Origin: an uncultured Haliea sp.
Lineage (GTDB): Bacteria; Pseudomonadota; Gammaproteobacteria; Pseudomonadales; Halieaceae
Assembly: GCA_913062625.1 (NCBI GenBank)
Contig: CAJXWP010000006.1
Coordinates: forward strand, 20,479-84,478
Direction: 5' to 3'
DNA: 64,000 nucleotides
Part shown: positions 8,263-18,167 of the stretch, one piece after another
How the letters are laid out: each line of letters opens with the position of its first letter
How positions within the stretch are numbered: position 1 is the stretch's first letter
Translations under genes and position numbers: made by a program
The notes under the pieces: model-generated
The model's input: only the letters and a program-made list of their open reading frames with translations
What the model was told of the DNA's origin: nothing
Databases searched by the model: none

Positions 8263-9042
8263 TCAGGCGTTACGAATCGTCACCCCACCGTCCACTACTA
8301 TCGTAGCGCCGGTGGTAAACCCTGCAGCAGGCAGCACGAGACCCAGCGTGGCATGAGCAACTTCCTCAGGGTCGGCATAGCGGCGCAGCACCGTGCGACG
8401 ATTGGCAAAAGTGGCTTTATCTTCTTCCGTTATCCCATCAGTGATCGCGGTGCGAATCGGTCCTGGGCAAACACAGTTAACCGTGATGCCTTCCTTACCA
8501 AGGTCCACCGCCATGGCGCGAGTCAAACCCACGCTGGCATGTTTCGCAACGGTATAAGCACTACCGTAGCGCGTTGCACCCAATGCCTCGGTAGACGCTA
8601 TATTGACGATACGGGGATGGCAGGATTCGCGCAGACTGGGCAGTGCGGCACGAATGGCCCACGCCTGCGCGCCCGCCATCACTGCCAAGGACGTATCCCA
8701 AGCCTCAGCAAAGTTGTCAGCATCCACGGTCGTCGGGATCACCAGCCCCGCATTGTTAACCAGAATATCAATCGCACCAAAATGCACAGCAACCTGCAAC
8801 ACGGCCTGCTCTACCGCATCGCGAGACGACAAATCTACTGTGAGTGCAAGCACCTCTGCACCGACTGAGCGGATTTCCTCCGCCACAGTGTCAAGGCCAT
8901 CTCCGTTAATATCCATAATTGCCAGTCGCGCGCCTTCATCAGCAAACAAGTGGGCTGTCGCGCGTCCCATGCCGCTGGCCGCACCGGTGACTATTGCGAC
9001 ACTGCCACTGATGGAGCGGCTAAGCTGACTTAATCGTTTCAT
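8263..9042 (-). CDS. SDR family oxidoreductase
   Basis: A second short-chain dehydrogenase, 259 residues, only moderately similar to the one at 7157. Motifs seen: VTGAASGMGRATA for the cofactor, ILVNNAGLVIP, NIASTEALGA with the catalytic Ser, and YTVAKHASVGLTRAMAVDLG with Tyr-x3-Lys. DINGDG after the second strand suggests NAD rather than NADP, because an Asp sits where the ribose is read. The GGVTI C-terminus is typical of the FabG-like subgroup. The substrate is unknown. Confidence 0.88.
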   Translation of the reverse strand: MKRLSQLSRSISGSVAIVTGAASGMGRATAHLFADEGARLAIMDINGDGLDTVAEEIRSVGAEVLALTVDLSSRDAVEQAVLQVAVHFGAIDILVNNAGLVIPTTVDADNFAEAWDTSLAVMAGAQAWAIRAALPSLRESCHPRIVNIASTEALGATRYGSAYTVAKHASVGLTRAMAVDLGKEGITVNCVCPGPIRTAITDGITEEDKATFANRRTVLRRYADPEEVAHATLGLVLPAAGFTTGATIVVDGGVTIRNA

Positions 9043-9320
9043 GATTGCTTCCTCTTGGAACTAACTATATCGCGTGTGGGCTGCGGGGTTACGCACGCCA
9101 ATACACGCACATCAATCTGCCAGCATTCTATACCGTCCTGCGCTATCGCGCGATCATGTTACAGCGCTCGCTCCGCTGCAGAGCCATCAATGGTCTTTGC
9201 TCGGGAAGACCTTCGAACGACAGCAGATCCGATCCCCTACTCAACCGCTGCCTACTATTGGATAACAACTGGATAAAAATGCTAATGTGCTATGCAGCCC
9301 AACTTTAAGAGAGAGTCATT

Positions 9321-9626
9321 ATGCCTAATGAAAAATTATCACCAACAGCCGTCACGGAGCGACTGACCAAACTAGAAGACTGGCAGCTACGTGAGGGTAA
9401 GCTCCATCTGAAGGTAGTGTTTGCCAATTTTGTTGAGGCATTTGATTTTATGGGCAAGGTCGCCCTGCTGGCGGAGGCTGCCAGCCACCACCCTGAATGG
9501 TCAAATGTGTACAATCGAGTCGAGATAGACTTAACCACGCATGACGCGGGCGGGATTACAGAGCTTGATTTCGATCTTGCTGAACAGATAGACCGTGTGT
9601 TGGCTGAGCATACGCCAGACCACTAG
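9321..9626 (+). CDS. phhB: Pterin-4a-carbinolamine dehydratase
   Basis: Recycles the 4a-hydroxytetrahydropterin made by aromatic amino acid hydroxylases. The 101-residue length is normal for the family. The signature HHPEWSNVYNRVEIDLTTHD, followed by GGIT, contains the active-site His pair and Asp. A ribosome-binding site (AAGAGAGAG) precedes the ATG. No phenylalanine hydroxylase gene lies beside it in the window. The GTP cyclohydrolase gene 7 kb to the left is the only other pterin gene seen. The 278 nt upstream (9043 to 9320) hold no other gene that I can support. Confidence 0.93.
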   Translation: MPNEKLSPTAVTERLTKLEDWQLREGKLHLKVVFANFVEAFDFMGKVALLAEAASHHPEWSNVYNRVEIDLTTHDAGGITELDFDLAEQIDRVLAEHTPDH

Positions 9627-9706
9627 AAAAATATGGCCGATCCGATCGACTGGTCGGCTGTTGCATTCGCCTATTGTTCAGCGTGCGCGTCTATTGACGC
9701 AATCAC

Positions 9707-10645
9707 TTAAGGCTCTAACACCACTTTAATTGCGCCTGACTTGCGATTCGCTGCAATAGCGAAGGCCTCTGCGGCAGCGTCGAGCGGCAGTCGATGCGTT
9801 ATCAGAATACCCGGCAGCTCGGGGCGCTGAGCCATCAACTGCGCGGCTACATCAACATCGCGCACTAGACCTGTGCGGTCATACATTGAGGAGGCATAGA
9901 TTTTTAAGCCCTTCATCGAAACTTCAAACGACGGAAGACTCACCCCGTCCCAATAGGTCGCCAACAGCAAAATAATGCCACTGGGCTTGCACAAGCGAGC
10001 GGCCTGCATTAATGCTTCAGAAGTACCGGCGCACTCCACTACCGCATCATACTCCCCGCTCGGATTAAGTCCTGCACCTAAGCGCTCGGCCGCCTCTCTT
10101 TGCGCGTCGTGTCGGGCGGCGACATCTACCTTTGCGACAAGCCGCGTTAGCATTGCAGCTGCCGCGAGTCCTACCGCACCCGCGCCGATTATGGCTATTC
10201 GGCTTGTGGGTCTAATATCCAACATGCGTATACCATGCGCCGCCACTGCGAGCGGCTCCACCAGGCAGGCATCGGCAGCGCTGACATTGCTGGGCAAAGG
10301 CACAATACAACGCGCAGGCACGATAATTTTCTCTGCCATACCTCCATCGCGACCGACACCGCAGACCATTGCGGCACTCAACCGACAAAGGCTGTAGTCG
10401 CCCTGGACACACATGTCACAGTGCCCGCACGGTGCGATCGGCTCCAATGCCACCGCACGGCCATCACTCAACGTCCCTGCGACCTCATGACCCAGTGTTG
10501 CAGCAAGGTTAAATCCCGCGTTAAGCATGTGCAGATCGGAACCGCAAATACCAGCCGAGCGCACGTTGATAATGACGCCTTCACCCTCGGGCGCAGGCAC
10601 ATCAACCACATGAACCTGTTTATCACAACACCGAACTGCTTTCAT
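9707..10645 (-). CDS. Zinc-dependent alcohol dehydrogenase (MDR family)
   Basis: Medium-chain NAD(P)-dependent dehydrogenase, 312 residues, slightly short for the family. The catalytic zinc site is visible as SAGICGSDLHML and LGHEVAG. The structural zinc loop is CGHCDMCVQGDYSLC, and the cofactor motif is IIGAGAVGLAAAA. The closest general resemblance is to polyol or threonine dehydrogenase-like enzymes, but the substrate cannot be fixed. It stands alone between phhB and a leftward phosphotransferase gene. Confidence 0.87.
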   Translation of the reverse strand: MKAVRCCDKQVHVVDVPAPEGEGVIINVRSAGICGSDLHMLNAGFNLAATLGHEVAGTLSDGRAVALEPIAPCGHCDMCVQGDYSLCRLSAAMVCGVGRDGGMAEKIIVPARCIVPLPSNVSAADACLVEPLAVAAHGIRMLDIRPTSRIAIIGAGAVGLAAAAMLTRLVAKVDVAARHDAQREAAERLGAGLNPSGEYDAVVECAGTSEALMQAARLCKPSGIILLLATYWDGVSLPSFEVSMKGLKIYASSMYDRTGLVRDVDVAAQLMAQRPELPGILITHRLPLDAAAEAFAIAANRKSGAIKVVLEP

Positions 10646-10763
10646 GAGACAATACTCTGAGTCAATGGCCTAACGGACGCCAACAGTATCGGCGTGTAAA
10701 TAGTACTCAGGCGTCACCTCGTGTTTCTGGCCATATCGGCCATGCAAGCCTGTAAAAGAGACG

Positions 10764-11981
10764 TTAACCTGGGGGTAAATCCAAAAATTCTCGCAGCCAG
10801 CCCGGGTAATCTACCCGCTCAACGGCTGCTACGGCGCGCCTCAAAACTTCAATAAACAGAGCATCCTGCTCTTCGTTAAGCGCACCAAAACCGATGGTGA
10901 CAATGATGGTCATCAAGGTGTGGAATGTGAAGCTGCGGTATTCCTGCCATGTCTGTTCAAAATCGATGGCAGTGCCGTAATGAGCCCGACGCTGCACATA
11001 GTATTCCACCCATTCGCGCTCGTGGGCCGCCAGCGTGTCGGCCGGCAGTGAATCAATAAGAAAGTACTGCACATCGCGAATACCTTTGCCCCAATGTGCA
11101 GCTTGCCAGTCCAACATGCCCATCTCCTGCCCACAGACAAAGAAATTACCAAGGTGGCTGTCGCCATGCAACAGGGACAGCGGGCCGGAAAACCAGTAGG
11201 CGAGCATCTCATCCCAATGCTCAACTGTAAGCCGATAGGCTTCTGCAACATCAGCTGGAATATCACCTGGGCGTTTTGTCATACAAGGCTTTAACGCCAG
11301 ACGATTGAGATTGCGCGCTACCAACCCCATGGTGGGCGAAAGGAAAATATGATAATCCAACGGGAGTATCGCCTCACGCTCTTCGCTACTAAGGTCGTAG
11401 TGGCAGGCATGCAATCGCGCGAAGGTGTCCAGACAGCTGCGAACCCGCTCTAGAGATGGACCCTGCATCATATCTGGATTGATAAATAATTCGACCGTGG
11501 GGTCTTCGTGGAGGTTCTCCTGAACCAGATAGAAACGCGTCCCTTGGAACGCAGTGGCATACGTTATCGGCGTCCTCAGGGGCAGGGTTTTCGCAACATG
11601 ACGAAAGAAGTAGGACTCCAACTGCCAGGAATTAATAATACTGAAAAACCAACGAGTCGCTAGAGACTCCATAGGCACCTTGACAAACAAGCTCGCCGGC
11701 AACGTCGCCTCGCCCGCTTGCTCGATCGTCAAGACTAGGTTGTGGCAATTGCTGCTGACAGAGGGAATATCTTGACGCACCAGCGTGTCAATTTTTATGG
11801 GTGCAGTGTTTAATTCTAGCGCACCCTCGTTAAGCAGACGGGTCAACACGTCCGGTGTAGCAACCTCGGCCGCCTTAAAGGGCAGACTGCGACCGGTCAT
11901 GTCTCCGAGGGCATCACCGGCGAGTCGACCCGAGCCTTTCATCACTATCCAGACTAACTTTACGATATTCAGTATTGCCAT
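10764..11981 (-). CDS. Phosphotransferase family protein (APH/ecdysteroid-kinase-like)
   Basis: A 405-residue protein with a kinase-like fold of the aminoglycoside phosphotransferase/EcKL superfamily. The catalytic loop is LLHGDSHLGNFF and the metal-binding Asp is in MGMLDWQAAHWG. YLVQENLHED resembles the hinge region. Such proteins are common in lipid- and steroid-degrading actinobacteria and marine gammaproteobacteria, where substrates are mostly unknown. It is divergent from the FAD oxidoreductase gene at 12103, with a 121-nt intergenic region between them. It is unlikely to be a resistance gene given that context. Confidence 0.8.
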   Translation of the reverse strand: MAILNIVKLVWIVMKGSGRLAGDALGDMTGRSLPFKAAEVATPDVLTRLLNEGALELNTAPIKIDTLVRQDIPSVSSNCHNLVLTIEQAGEATLPASLFVKVPMESLATRWFFSIINSWQLESYFFRHVAKTLPLRTPITYATAFQGTRFYLVQENLHEDPTVELFINPDMMQGPSLERVRSCLDTFARLHACHYDLSSEEREAILPLDYHIFLSPTMGLVARNLNRLALKPCMTKRPGDIPADVAEAYRLTVEHWDEMLAYWFSGPLSLLHGDSHLGNFFVCGQEMGMLDWQAAHWGKGIRDVQYFLIDSLPADTLAAHEREWVEYYVQRRAHYGTAIDFEQTWQEYRSFTFHTLMTIIVTIGFGALNEEQDALFIEVLRRAVAAVERVDYPGWLREFLDLPPG

Positions 11982-12102
11982 AACGATTCCGCATGAAAAA
12001 ATTTAATATATGCTTCGACAGTCTTGCCCTTATAGGACGTTTAAAATAATATGTCCGAAAACTATAGTATACAAGATAGGCCCAAACCCTGGAGCGCATA
12101 GT

Positions 12103-13785
12103 ATGACAGATCAGACCGAAGCAGCCGGCTCATCCGAAGCAAGTAATGAACGGTATGACTGTATCATTGTCGGCGCAGGCCACAATGGCCTCGCCACCGG
12201 CTTGGTGCTGGCTCGCAACGGACATAAGGTTCTTGTTTTGGAGAAAAATAACTACGTCGGCGGCATGGGGGGTACCCGAGAGATCCTCAAAGACTGTCGC
12301 AATGAAGTCGGTGCTAGCTGCCTGTTTCCTTTGTCCGCAGAGATAAAATCGTATTTTGATTTCGAATCTCATGGCGTGGAATTAATTCCACTGCCGGTAA
12401 TGGCAGTTAATTTAGCAGGCGCGAACAGCCGTCCGCTAATACTTTTCAAGAATCCACTGAAGCTTGCCTTCAATGTCTTGAGTAGTTTTGGCCCAAGCGC
12501 GATGCTGGGATTCATTCGGCTGATGAAGTTTTGCCAGTATCCCGCGCAAGTGCTTGATCGCTTCACCGCTCGTAAAGCGCCGCGCAGACTGGAAGATCTT
12601 ATCGCCGAAGCACAAACGGTTAAACAGCAAGAGCATCTGGAACTGGCCTTTAAAGGCTCTGCTATGGATATCATCGACAAATTTTTCCCCGACCCGATCA
12701 AGCACCGCGAACTGCGCGCCAGCATGGCGTTCGCAGCGGTACAAGCGACCTATAAAGGGCCTTATACTGCTGGATCCGGCATGTGCCTTATCTACACGAT
12801 GGCTCAAGAAGGCTCTGATGGCTTGATGCAACGCGTCAAAGGCGGCATCGGAAAGCTTTCGGACTGCCTAGCAGAGCAGATCAGTGAATTGGGAGGCGAG
12901 GTCAGAATGAAGCAGCGAGTCTCACATATTATTGTAGAAGATAATCGTGCGGTCGCAGTTGAGCTAAAAGACGGACAGCGCCTATATGCCGATACCATCG
13001 TCTCCAACCTAGACAAACAGGCAACATTTAATGGATTACTGGCAGCCCATAAGTTGGACGACGCAGACCAACTTAAAGTGGACGCGTTTACTCACCAGGG
13101 CGCATTTGTACACATGTTGTTTAAACTTAAAGGCAGGCCTACCTATTCTTCCCACCTAAACAAACTCAACAAAATTCCTGGCGCATACTTCGGTGGCGCC
13201 ATGGTGCTAGACCCCGAGGAGCTGCAACGCAGTTACGAAACGTGTCTGCGCGGTGAATTACCTGAAAATGTCCCGCTTGCATTTCAGATTCCAACAATAG
13301 TCGATCCAACACTTGCGCCACCCGGTTACCATATCGCCAGTGCCTATGGTTTCTATTTTCCCTGCGAAGCTGATAAAGGCCAACGCGGCAAACTCAGGGA
13401 CCAGATGGGCGAGAAGCTGATTGATCACATATGCCAATATATGCCCGATTTCCGTGATGTGATTGTCGATCAGGCTATTTTTTCATCCGACCACTTTGCC
13501 AGTATGCAGGGCGTTACTAACGGTGATTGGACTCATGGTTTATTGCATCCTGACCAGATGATTGGCGATCGCTGTCTTATTGACGGCACGGGGCATACGA
13601 CGCCGGTTGGCAATTTATATCTATGCGGCGCATCTTGTCATCCCGGACCAGGCGTGACGTTTTTGCCCGGCTATAACTGCGCACACGAAATAATGGCCAC
13701 AAGCGTGGCGCGACCAGAATTGACCTTAGAAACGGAATCAAAAACTACTTCAACAACACCGGCACCAGCAGCGCATGCAGCGTAG
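12103..13785 (+). CDS. NAD(P)/FAD-dependent oxidoreductase, phytoene-desaturase-like (COG1233 type)
   Basis: A 560-residue flavoprotein. The N-terminal CIIVGAGHNGLATGLVLARN and KNNYVGGMGGTRE are the FAD-binding region. The C-terminal LYLCGASCHPGPGVTFLPGY closes the FAD site as in phytoene desaturase and PYROXD2 relatives. The start chosen is ATG at 12103 with GGAG 8 nt upstream; a start at 12010 would add 31 poor-quality residues. No carotenoid synthase lies nearby, so a terpenoid or lipid desaturation or isomerisation is possible but unproven. Its last 41 nt overlap the convergent tetR gene. Confidence 0.85.
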   Translation: MTDQTEAAGSSEASNERYDCIIVGAGHNGLATGLVLARNGHKVLVLEKNNYVGGMGGTREILKDCRNEVGASCLFPLSAEIKSYFDFESHGVELIPLPVMAVNLAGANSRPLILFKNPLKLAFNVLSSFGPSAMLGFIRLMKFCQYPAQVLDRFTARKAPRRLEDLIAEAQTVKQQEHLELAFKGSAMDIIDKFFPDPIKHRELRASMAFAAVQATYKGPYTAGSGMCLIYTMAQEGSDGLMQRVKGGIGKLSDCLAEQISELGGEVRMKQRVSHIIVEDNRAVAVELKDGQRLYADTIVSNLDKQATFNGLLAAHKLDDADQLKVDAFTHQGAFVHMLFKLKGRPTYSSHLNKLNKIPGAYFGGAMVLDPEELQRSYETCLRGELPENVPLAFQIPTIVDPTLAPPGYHIASAYGFYFPCEADKGQRGKLRDQMGEKLIDHICQYMPDFRDVIVDQAIFSSDHFASMQGVTNGDWTHGLLHPDQMIGDRCLIDGTGHTTPVGNLYLCGASCHPGPGVTFLPGYNCAHEIMATSVARPELTLETESKTTSTTPAPAAHAA

Positions 13786-14323
13786 TGCGCAGTTGAGCAT
13801 CATTTTTGACCCAGTTACTGGGCAGCGTTAGAAATGATAATAGTAGACGATAAACCCACTCTATCAATATTTCAGGTCGTACCGCGTCCTGCAACAAATT
13901 CGCATCGCGTGCAGGCTGAATAACGTGATCCATCAATTCCTCTCCAAAGCTGACAATAGCATTAGAACTCCAGATCACGCGCCGCGCGCGAGTATTTCCC
14001 TCCGATGCAAATACCGCCTGCAGCAGCGGCCGCTGAGGAATTTCCTTGATCGCAACTAATAACCCCTCAACTACTTGGTCAGCCGGGTCGGGATATTTCG
14101 TCAGACAAGTGCGAATACACTCATTAAGCTCGACCATCTCAGCCATAATAGTCGCCACCAGCAAAACATCTCGACTTGGGAAATATCGGTACAGTGTGGA
14201 GCGCGCCAAATCCGCGCTGGCCGCCACTTCCTTCATTCCTGTAGCGGCAATACCATTAGCAAGATAGCAACGTCTAGCAGCGGCGAGGATAGCCACGACA
14301 TGATTTTTTTTTGCATCAACCAT
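13745..14323 (-). CDS. TetR/AcrR family transcriptional regulator
   Basis: A 192-residue repressor-type protein. The N-terminal helix-turn-helix is clear in GIAATGMKEVAASADLARST followed by LYRYFPSRD. The C-terminal ligand-binding region has no recognisable signature. It is divergent from the sulfotransferase operon that starts about 100 nt away and convergent with the FAD oxidoreductase gene. It therefore probably controls one or both in response to a small hydrophobic ligand. A short palindrome (CTTATAAG, near 14395) lies in the shared upstream region and could be part of an operator. Confidence 0.88.
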   Translation of the reverse strand: MVDAKKNHVVAILAAARRCYLANGIAATGMKEVAASADLARSTLYRYFPSRDVLLVATIMAEMVELNECIRTCLTKYPDPADQVVEGLLVAIKEIPQRPLLQAVFASEGNTRARRVIWSSNAIVSFGEELMDHVIQPARDANLLQDAVRPEILIEWVYRLLLSFLTLPSNWVKNDAQLRTTLHALLVPVLLK

Positions 14324-14423
14324 TAGTTAAAAATTTCTCGTGGAATCGTGTTAGTACGCATTTTCGGCTAATTAGGTGGCAACGTAAATAGGCTCTTATA
14401 AGATACAAGCCGGTAATAGACAA

Positions 14424-15752
14424 TTGCATCGAGGAGGAAACAACATCACTACTAGAAAGAAACTGCAGGCAACGGATTATCAGCGCGCCCCGATACGTTT
14501 ACTTAACGGCGTCCTTCGCGGCGCCAGCGCCGTGGGCGTCGCTCGCTTCAACCTAAATCCTACCGCACTAATCGCGGCAGCAAGAAAAGAGACTGGTTTG
14601 ACTGATTTCGGCGACGAGGATTTTCTTGCGCCCATGGAACTCCTTATTCACTCTCTAGAAAACGAAGCTGACCTGAATCCTCTAGGCCGGTTTATGAATA
14701 AGTCCAACATCTTACGCCTGCTAAAAGGGCGTTTATACGCTCAGGACCTCATCAAACGCCATCCTGAAATTCTTGCGCGCACACTACACGACCCGGTAGT
14801 CATTGTTGGTCTTGCACGCTCGGGTACAACCCGGCTACATCGTCTGATGGCCTCCGATTCAAATTTTTTACATGTCAAATCCTGGGAATCAGTGTACCCA
14901 GTACCGTATCCTGAATGCTTTACGGCTAGAGCAGAAGGAAAAACTGATCCTCGTATCACAGCCATAGAAAAGGGTCTCAAAGCCGTGCTCTACATGAGTC
15001 CACAAATCGCGGCAGTGCACCCGCTGGACACGTTCGGAGTGGAAGAAGAAATCGGGCTTATACAGCATGGCTTTTCAACACAATTGTTTGAGGTTGTGGC
15101 AAAAGTTCCAACGTTTGCAGAGTGGCTGATGACTCATGATCAGACGGCTGCCTATGAGTATATGGCGCTCCTTTTAAAAATCACTTCCTGGTTTCGTGAC
15201 GATCCTCAGGACAAACCCTGGCTACTCAAATCACCACAACACATGCAAGATCTGGACGCTCTTTTACAGGTGTTCCCCAACGCAACGTTAATTTGTCCGC
15301 ACCGTGATCCAGTCAAGGTGGTCGGATCTTCCTGCTCCATGGTGTGGAATTCAATTGTCCGTGACAGTGCAAGCGTGACGCCTGAATGGGTCGGCCAGGA
15401 ATGGCTAAAGAAGACTGAACGTATGCTGCACAAAAATCTTAAAACACGCGCTGAAAGCGTATGTGATAAGAACCAATACGACGTTTTATACGCGGACATC
15501 ACCGCAGACTGGGAGCTTGCAATGCAAGGTATTTACGATTTCTTAGGACGGCCGTTGACCTCTGATGCGCGCGTCGCCATGCAAGGCTGGCTGAACAGTA
15601 ACCGACAACACCAGCACGGTGCGCATAAATACAATCTTAATGATTTCGGTCTCGATAGACAGGAAGTCGAGGAGCGATTGACGTTTTATCGTGAACGCTT
15701 CAATATCCCTTTCGAAACTACTAACCCACATCTGGCAGCAGCCACTCACTAA
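14424..15752 (+). CDS. Sulfotransferase family protein
   Basis: Predicted PAPS-dependent sulfotransferase, 442 residues from a TTG at 14424. The 5'-phosphosulfate loop is VGLARSGTTRLHRL (about residues 128 to 141). The 3'-phosphate motif lies around ICPHRDPVKVVGSS, and LKSPQHMQDLDALL precedes it. The region ahead of the loop (GLTDFGDEDF) is shared with its paralog at 16891. The start is uncertain: GAGGAGG at 14431 to 14437 lies inside the TTG-initiated frame and points to an in-frame ATC at 14445. It is the first gene of a run with a DUF1214-like gene and a second sulfotransferase. The acceptor is unknown. Confidence 0.83.
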   Translation: MHRGGNNITTRKKLQATDYQRAPIRLLNGVLRGASAVGVARFNLNPTALIAAARKETGLTDFGDEDFLAPMELLIHSLENEADLNPLGRFMNKSNILRLLKGRLYAQDLIKRHPEILARTLHDPVVIVGLARSGTTRLHRLMASDSNFLHVKSWESVYPVPYPECFTARAEGKTDPRITAIEKGLKAVLYMSPQIAAVHPLDTFGVEEEIGLIQHGFSTQLFEVVAKVPTFAEWLMTHDQTAAYEYMALLLKITSWFRDDPQDKPWLLKSPQHMQDLDALLQVFPNATLICPHRDPVKVVGSSCSMVWNSIVRDSASVTPEWVGQEWLKKTERMLHKNLKTRAESVCDKNQYDVLYADITADWELAMQGIYDFLGRPLTSDARVAMQGWLNSNRQHQHGAHKYNLNDFGLDRQEVEERLTFYRERFNIPFETTNPHLAAATH

Positions 15753-15770
15753 CATAATATGGAAGCCACT

Positions 15771-16889
15771 ATGACTCTTCAAACTGAAAGTCGCACGGCC
15801 CTCGGCGAATTTATTGAGCTACTTCAGGAGGTTGACACGCGTTGGTCAGGCCCTGAATGGAACCTCAATTCCCCAGAAGACATCGTCGGCTCCCACCGCG
15901 CGCTCATGCATATTATAGAGGCGTCTCTAGTGGGAAACTTTGAGCTAGATGCCAGTCAGCCGGATTTCCGTCGCATTACAACACCAAGCCGCAAACTCAC
16001 AGGAGACAACTCAGACGCGATTTACTTTGACGCCCCCGTGAGCCCGGATCATGCCTACGTTATACACGGCAGCATCCATGGCGCAGCCTATTTTTCGTTG
16101 ACCATTGAGGTGGGCGCTGAAAATGGACACATGGCAACCAGAACGGCTGGCGTGATTAATGACCAAAATTTGGAGATTGACAGCAATGGCGATTTTACAG
16201 TCTATCTGGGCGGCGAGCCAAAGGACAAAGGCTGGCTGCCTCTTGAGCCCGGCGCCTCTCGGGTTACAACGCGGCATTATTTTGAACACGCAAGTCCTGC
16301 CGCTATGGAACCAAACCTAGAGCCGCGTATCCGCATTGAATGCCTAACGGCGAAAGGCGTTCCTGCTGCTGCGCCCACTGACGAGACAGTGTCTGCGGGT
16401 ATTCGACGCGTCTGTAACGCTATACACGGCAGGACGCTGGGCATGCTTCCTATGGCCAACGGCGTACTTCCGCCATTTGTGTCACTCACGCCCAACGTAT
16501 TTCCACCGCCACAGCCACCCGGTGACTTTGGTCTAGCGGCCTTTGATGCATACTATTCTATGGCTCCGTTCTTCCTGGGCCCAGATGATGCGTTGGTGAT
16601 TACCGGTCGCTGGCCCGAGTGCCGCTTCGCTAATGTGTGTTTGTGGAATCGCTTCCAGCAGACCCTTGATTTTCGGAGCCGCAGCGTATCCCTCAATCGG
16701 ACTCAAACGGTGGTGGAGAGCGACGGTAGTTTCAGAATAATCATCGCGCATTCGGACCCCGGCCTACCGAACTGGCTGGACACGGAGGGCAATCTCTTCG
16801 GCCTCGTGTTCTGGCGATTTTTCCTCGTCACAGGTGACGCAGAAACACCGCAGGCGACTGTTACTAAGCTTTCTGAGCTGGAGGCCTAA
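15771..16889 (+). CDS. DUF1214-like protein between two sulfotransferase genes
   Basis: About 372 residues from ATG 15771 (GGAAG upstream); an ATG at 15759 is also in frame. The C-terminal half resembles DUF1214: ALVITGRWPECRFANVCLWN, then RSVSLNRTQTVV and GNLFGLVFWRFFLV. The N-terminal half contains HGSIHGAAYFSLTIEV, similar to the beta-rich first part of DUF1254/DUF1214 proteins. No signal peptide or membrane segment is evident. Its function is unknown. It begins 18 nt after the first sulfotransferase gene and ends 1 nt before the second, so the three are almost certainly co-translated. Confidence 0.65.
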   Translation: MTLQTESRTALGEFIELLQEVDTRWSGPEWNLNSPEDIVGSHRALMHIIEASLVGNFELDASQPDFRRITTPSRKLTGDNSDAIYFDAPVSPDHAYVIHGSIHGAAYFSLTIEVGAENGHMATRTAGVINDQNLEIDSNGDFTVYLGGEPKDKGWLPLEPGASRVTTRHYFEHASPAAMEPNLEPRIRIECLTAKGVPAAAPTDETVSAGIRRVCNAIHGRTLGMLPMANGVLPPFVSLTPNVFPPPQPPGDFGLAAFDAYYSMAPFFLGPDDALVITGRWPECRFANVCLWNRFQQTLDFRSRSVSLNRTQTVVESDGSFRIIIAHSDPGLPNWLDTEGNLFGLVFWRFFLVTGDAETPQATVTKLSELEA

Positions 16890-16890
16890 A

Positions 16891-18129
16891 ATGCGCGCGC
16901 AAATGCCTCTCCCAGTACGCTTTTTGAATATGATCGGACGTGGCGTCAATCACATTGGCTTCGAGCCGGTTAACCTGAGTCTGGAAAAGCTGCTGCAGAC
17001 CGCTGCAGACAACACCGGCCTGAGTGATTTCGGCGAAAATGATTTTCGCCAGCCACTGGCTCTGCTCCTTGAGGGACTAGAGAAAGAGGCTAATCTCTCG
17101 CTTCTCGGTCGCATCATCGCAAAGTCTGATCTAGTGCGAATCTTAGAAAATAGACTGAATTTTGTAGCGCTGTTCAAACAACAGCCCGAGATTGAGGAGC
17201 AGAGTATAGAGCGACCGATATTTGTGGTCGGCCCACCGCGCTCTGGCACTACGATCTTCCACGATTTACTGGTCATGGATCCAGACAATCGCGTCCCTCT
17301 TACCTGGGAAACCGCGCGGCCACTGCCACCTCCTGAAACTGCCACCTACACCAGCGACCCACGCATCGCACTCGCGCAAGAAGACCTGAAGAGAGTTGAC
17401 CAACTGCTGCCTGACTTTAAGAAAATGCATCCTATGGGCGCTGAGCGCGCACAGGAGTGTGTGACCATGACCAGTCACGACTTCACTTCAATGATTTATC
17501 TGGTACAGTTTTTTGTGCCAACGTATGATCGCTGGGTAATGGAATGCGATATGCGTTCGGCGCTGAAATGGCACCGGCGCTTCCTACAAGTACTGCAGTG
17601 GAAAGCTCCTGGCAAACGCTGGGCTCTCAAATCTCCTCAGCACCTGTGGCATCTACAGCACATTCACCGAGAGTATCCGGACGCGCTTTTTGTACAAACG
17701 CATCGTGATCCCGTAAAAATTGTTATTTCAACCAGCAACCTCGCAACCACACTGCATACGCTGTCCAGCGATAAGACTGATCTCAGCAAGGTTACAGCCT
17801 ACTATGCCAAAGCTTTGGCGCAGGGCTACAGCAATACCGTCGCCTACCGACAATCAGGGCAGCTCCCCGAGAGTCAGGTAATCGACCTGTACTTCCGCGA
17901 TTTTATGGCAGACCAGGTAGGTACGGTTCGACGCGCCTATGAACATTTCGATATCGAGCTATCGGACAAAGCTGCCGCCGCCATGCAATCCTTCCTCGAC
18001 AATAACCCAGCAGATAAACACGGCAAGCATTTGTACAGCCTGAAAGATACGGGGATGGAAGAGAGCGAGCTGCGTGAACTATTTACAGAGTACGAAGCGT
18101 ATTTCGATGTGCCGCAAGAGTCGCTTTAA
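16891..18129 (+). CDS. Sulfotransferase family protein (paralog of 14424)
   Basis: A 412-residue paralog of the sulfotransferase two genes upstream. The PAPS loop is VGPPRSGTTIFHDLL, the later conserved block is LKSPQHLWHLQHIH, and the 3'-phosphate motif is QTHRDPVKIVISTS. Both nucleotide-binding motifs are intact. The middle, substrate-facing segments differ clearly from the first copy, so the two may act on different acceptors or positions. The start ATG lies one base after the stop of the DUF1214-like gene. Similar proteins are frequent in mycobacteria and lipid-degrading marine bacteria, but the acceptor is not known from sequence. Confidence 0.83.
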   Translation: MRAQMPLPVRFLNMIGRGVNHIGFEPVNLSLEKLLQTAADNTGLSDFGENDFRQPLALLLEGLEKEANLSLLGRIIAKSDLVRILENRLNFVALFKQQPEIEEQSIERPIFVVGPPRSGTTIFHDLLVMDPDNRVPLTWETARPLPPPETATYTSDPRIALAQEDLKRVDQLLPDFKKMHPMGAERAQECVTMTSHDFTSMIYLVQFFVPTYDRWVMECDMRSALKWHRRFLQVLQWKAPGKRWALKSPQHLWHLQHIHREYPDALFVQTHRDPVKIVISTSNLATTLHTLSSDKTDLSKVTAYYAKALAQGYSNTVAYRQSGQLPESQVIDLYFRDFMADQVGTVRRAYEHFDIELSDKAAAAMQSFLDNNPADKHGKHLYSLKDTGMEESELRELFTEYEAYFDVPQESL

Positions 18130-18167
18130 ACCGAGCATTTCACGGGATTGCATATAGCGAGAAATAG

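Noticed and set aside
9043..9308. Overlapping rightward frames of 63 to 87 codons upstream of phhB
   Set aside because: Three frames are open at once, with no ribosome-binding site and no recognisable protein features.
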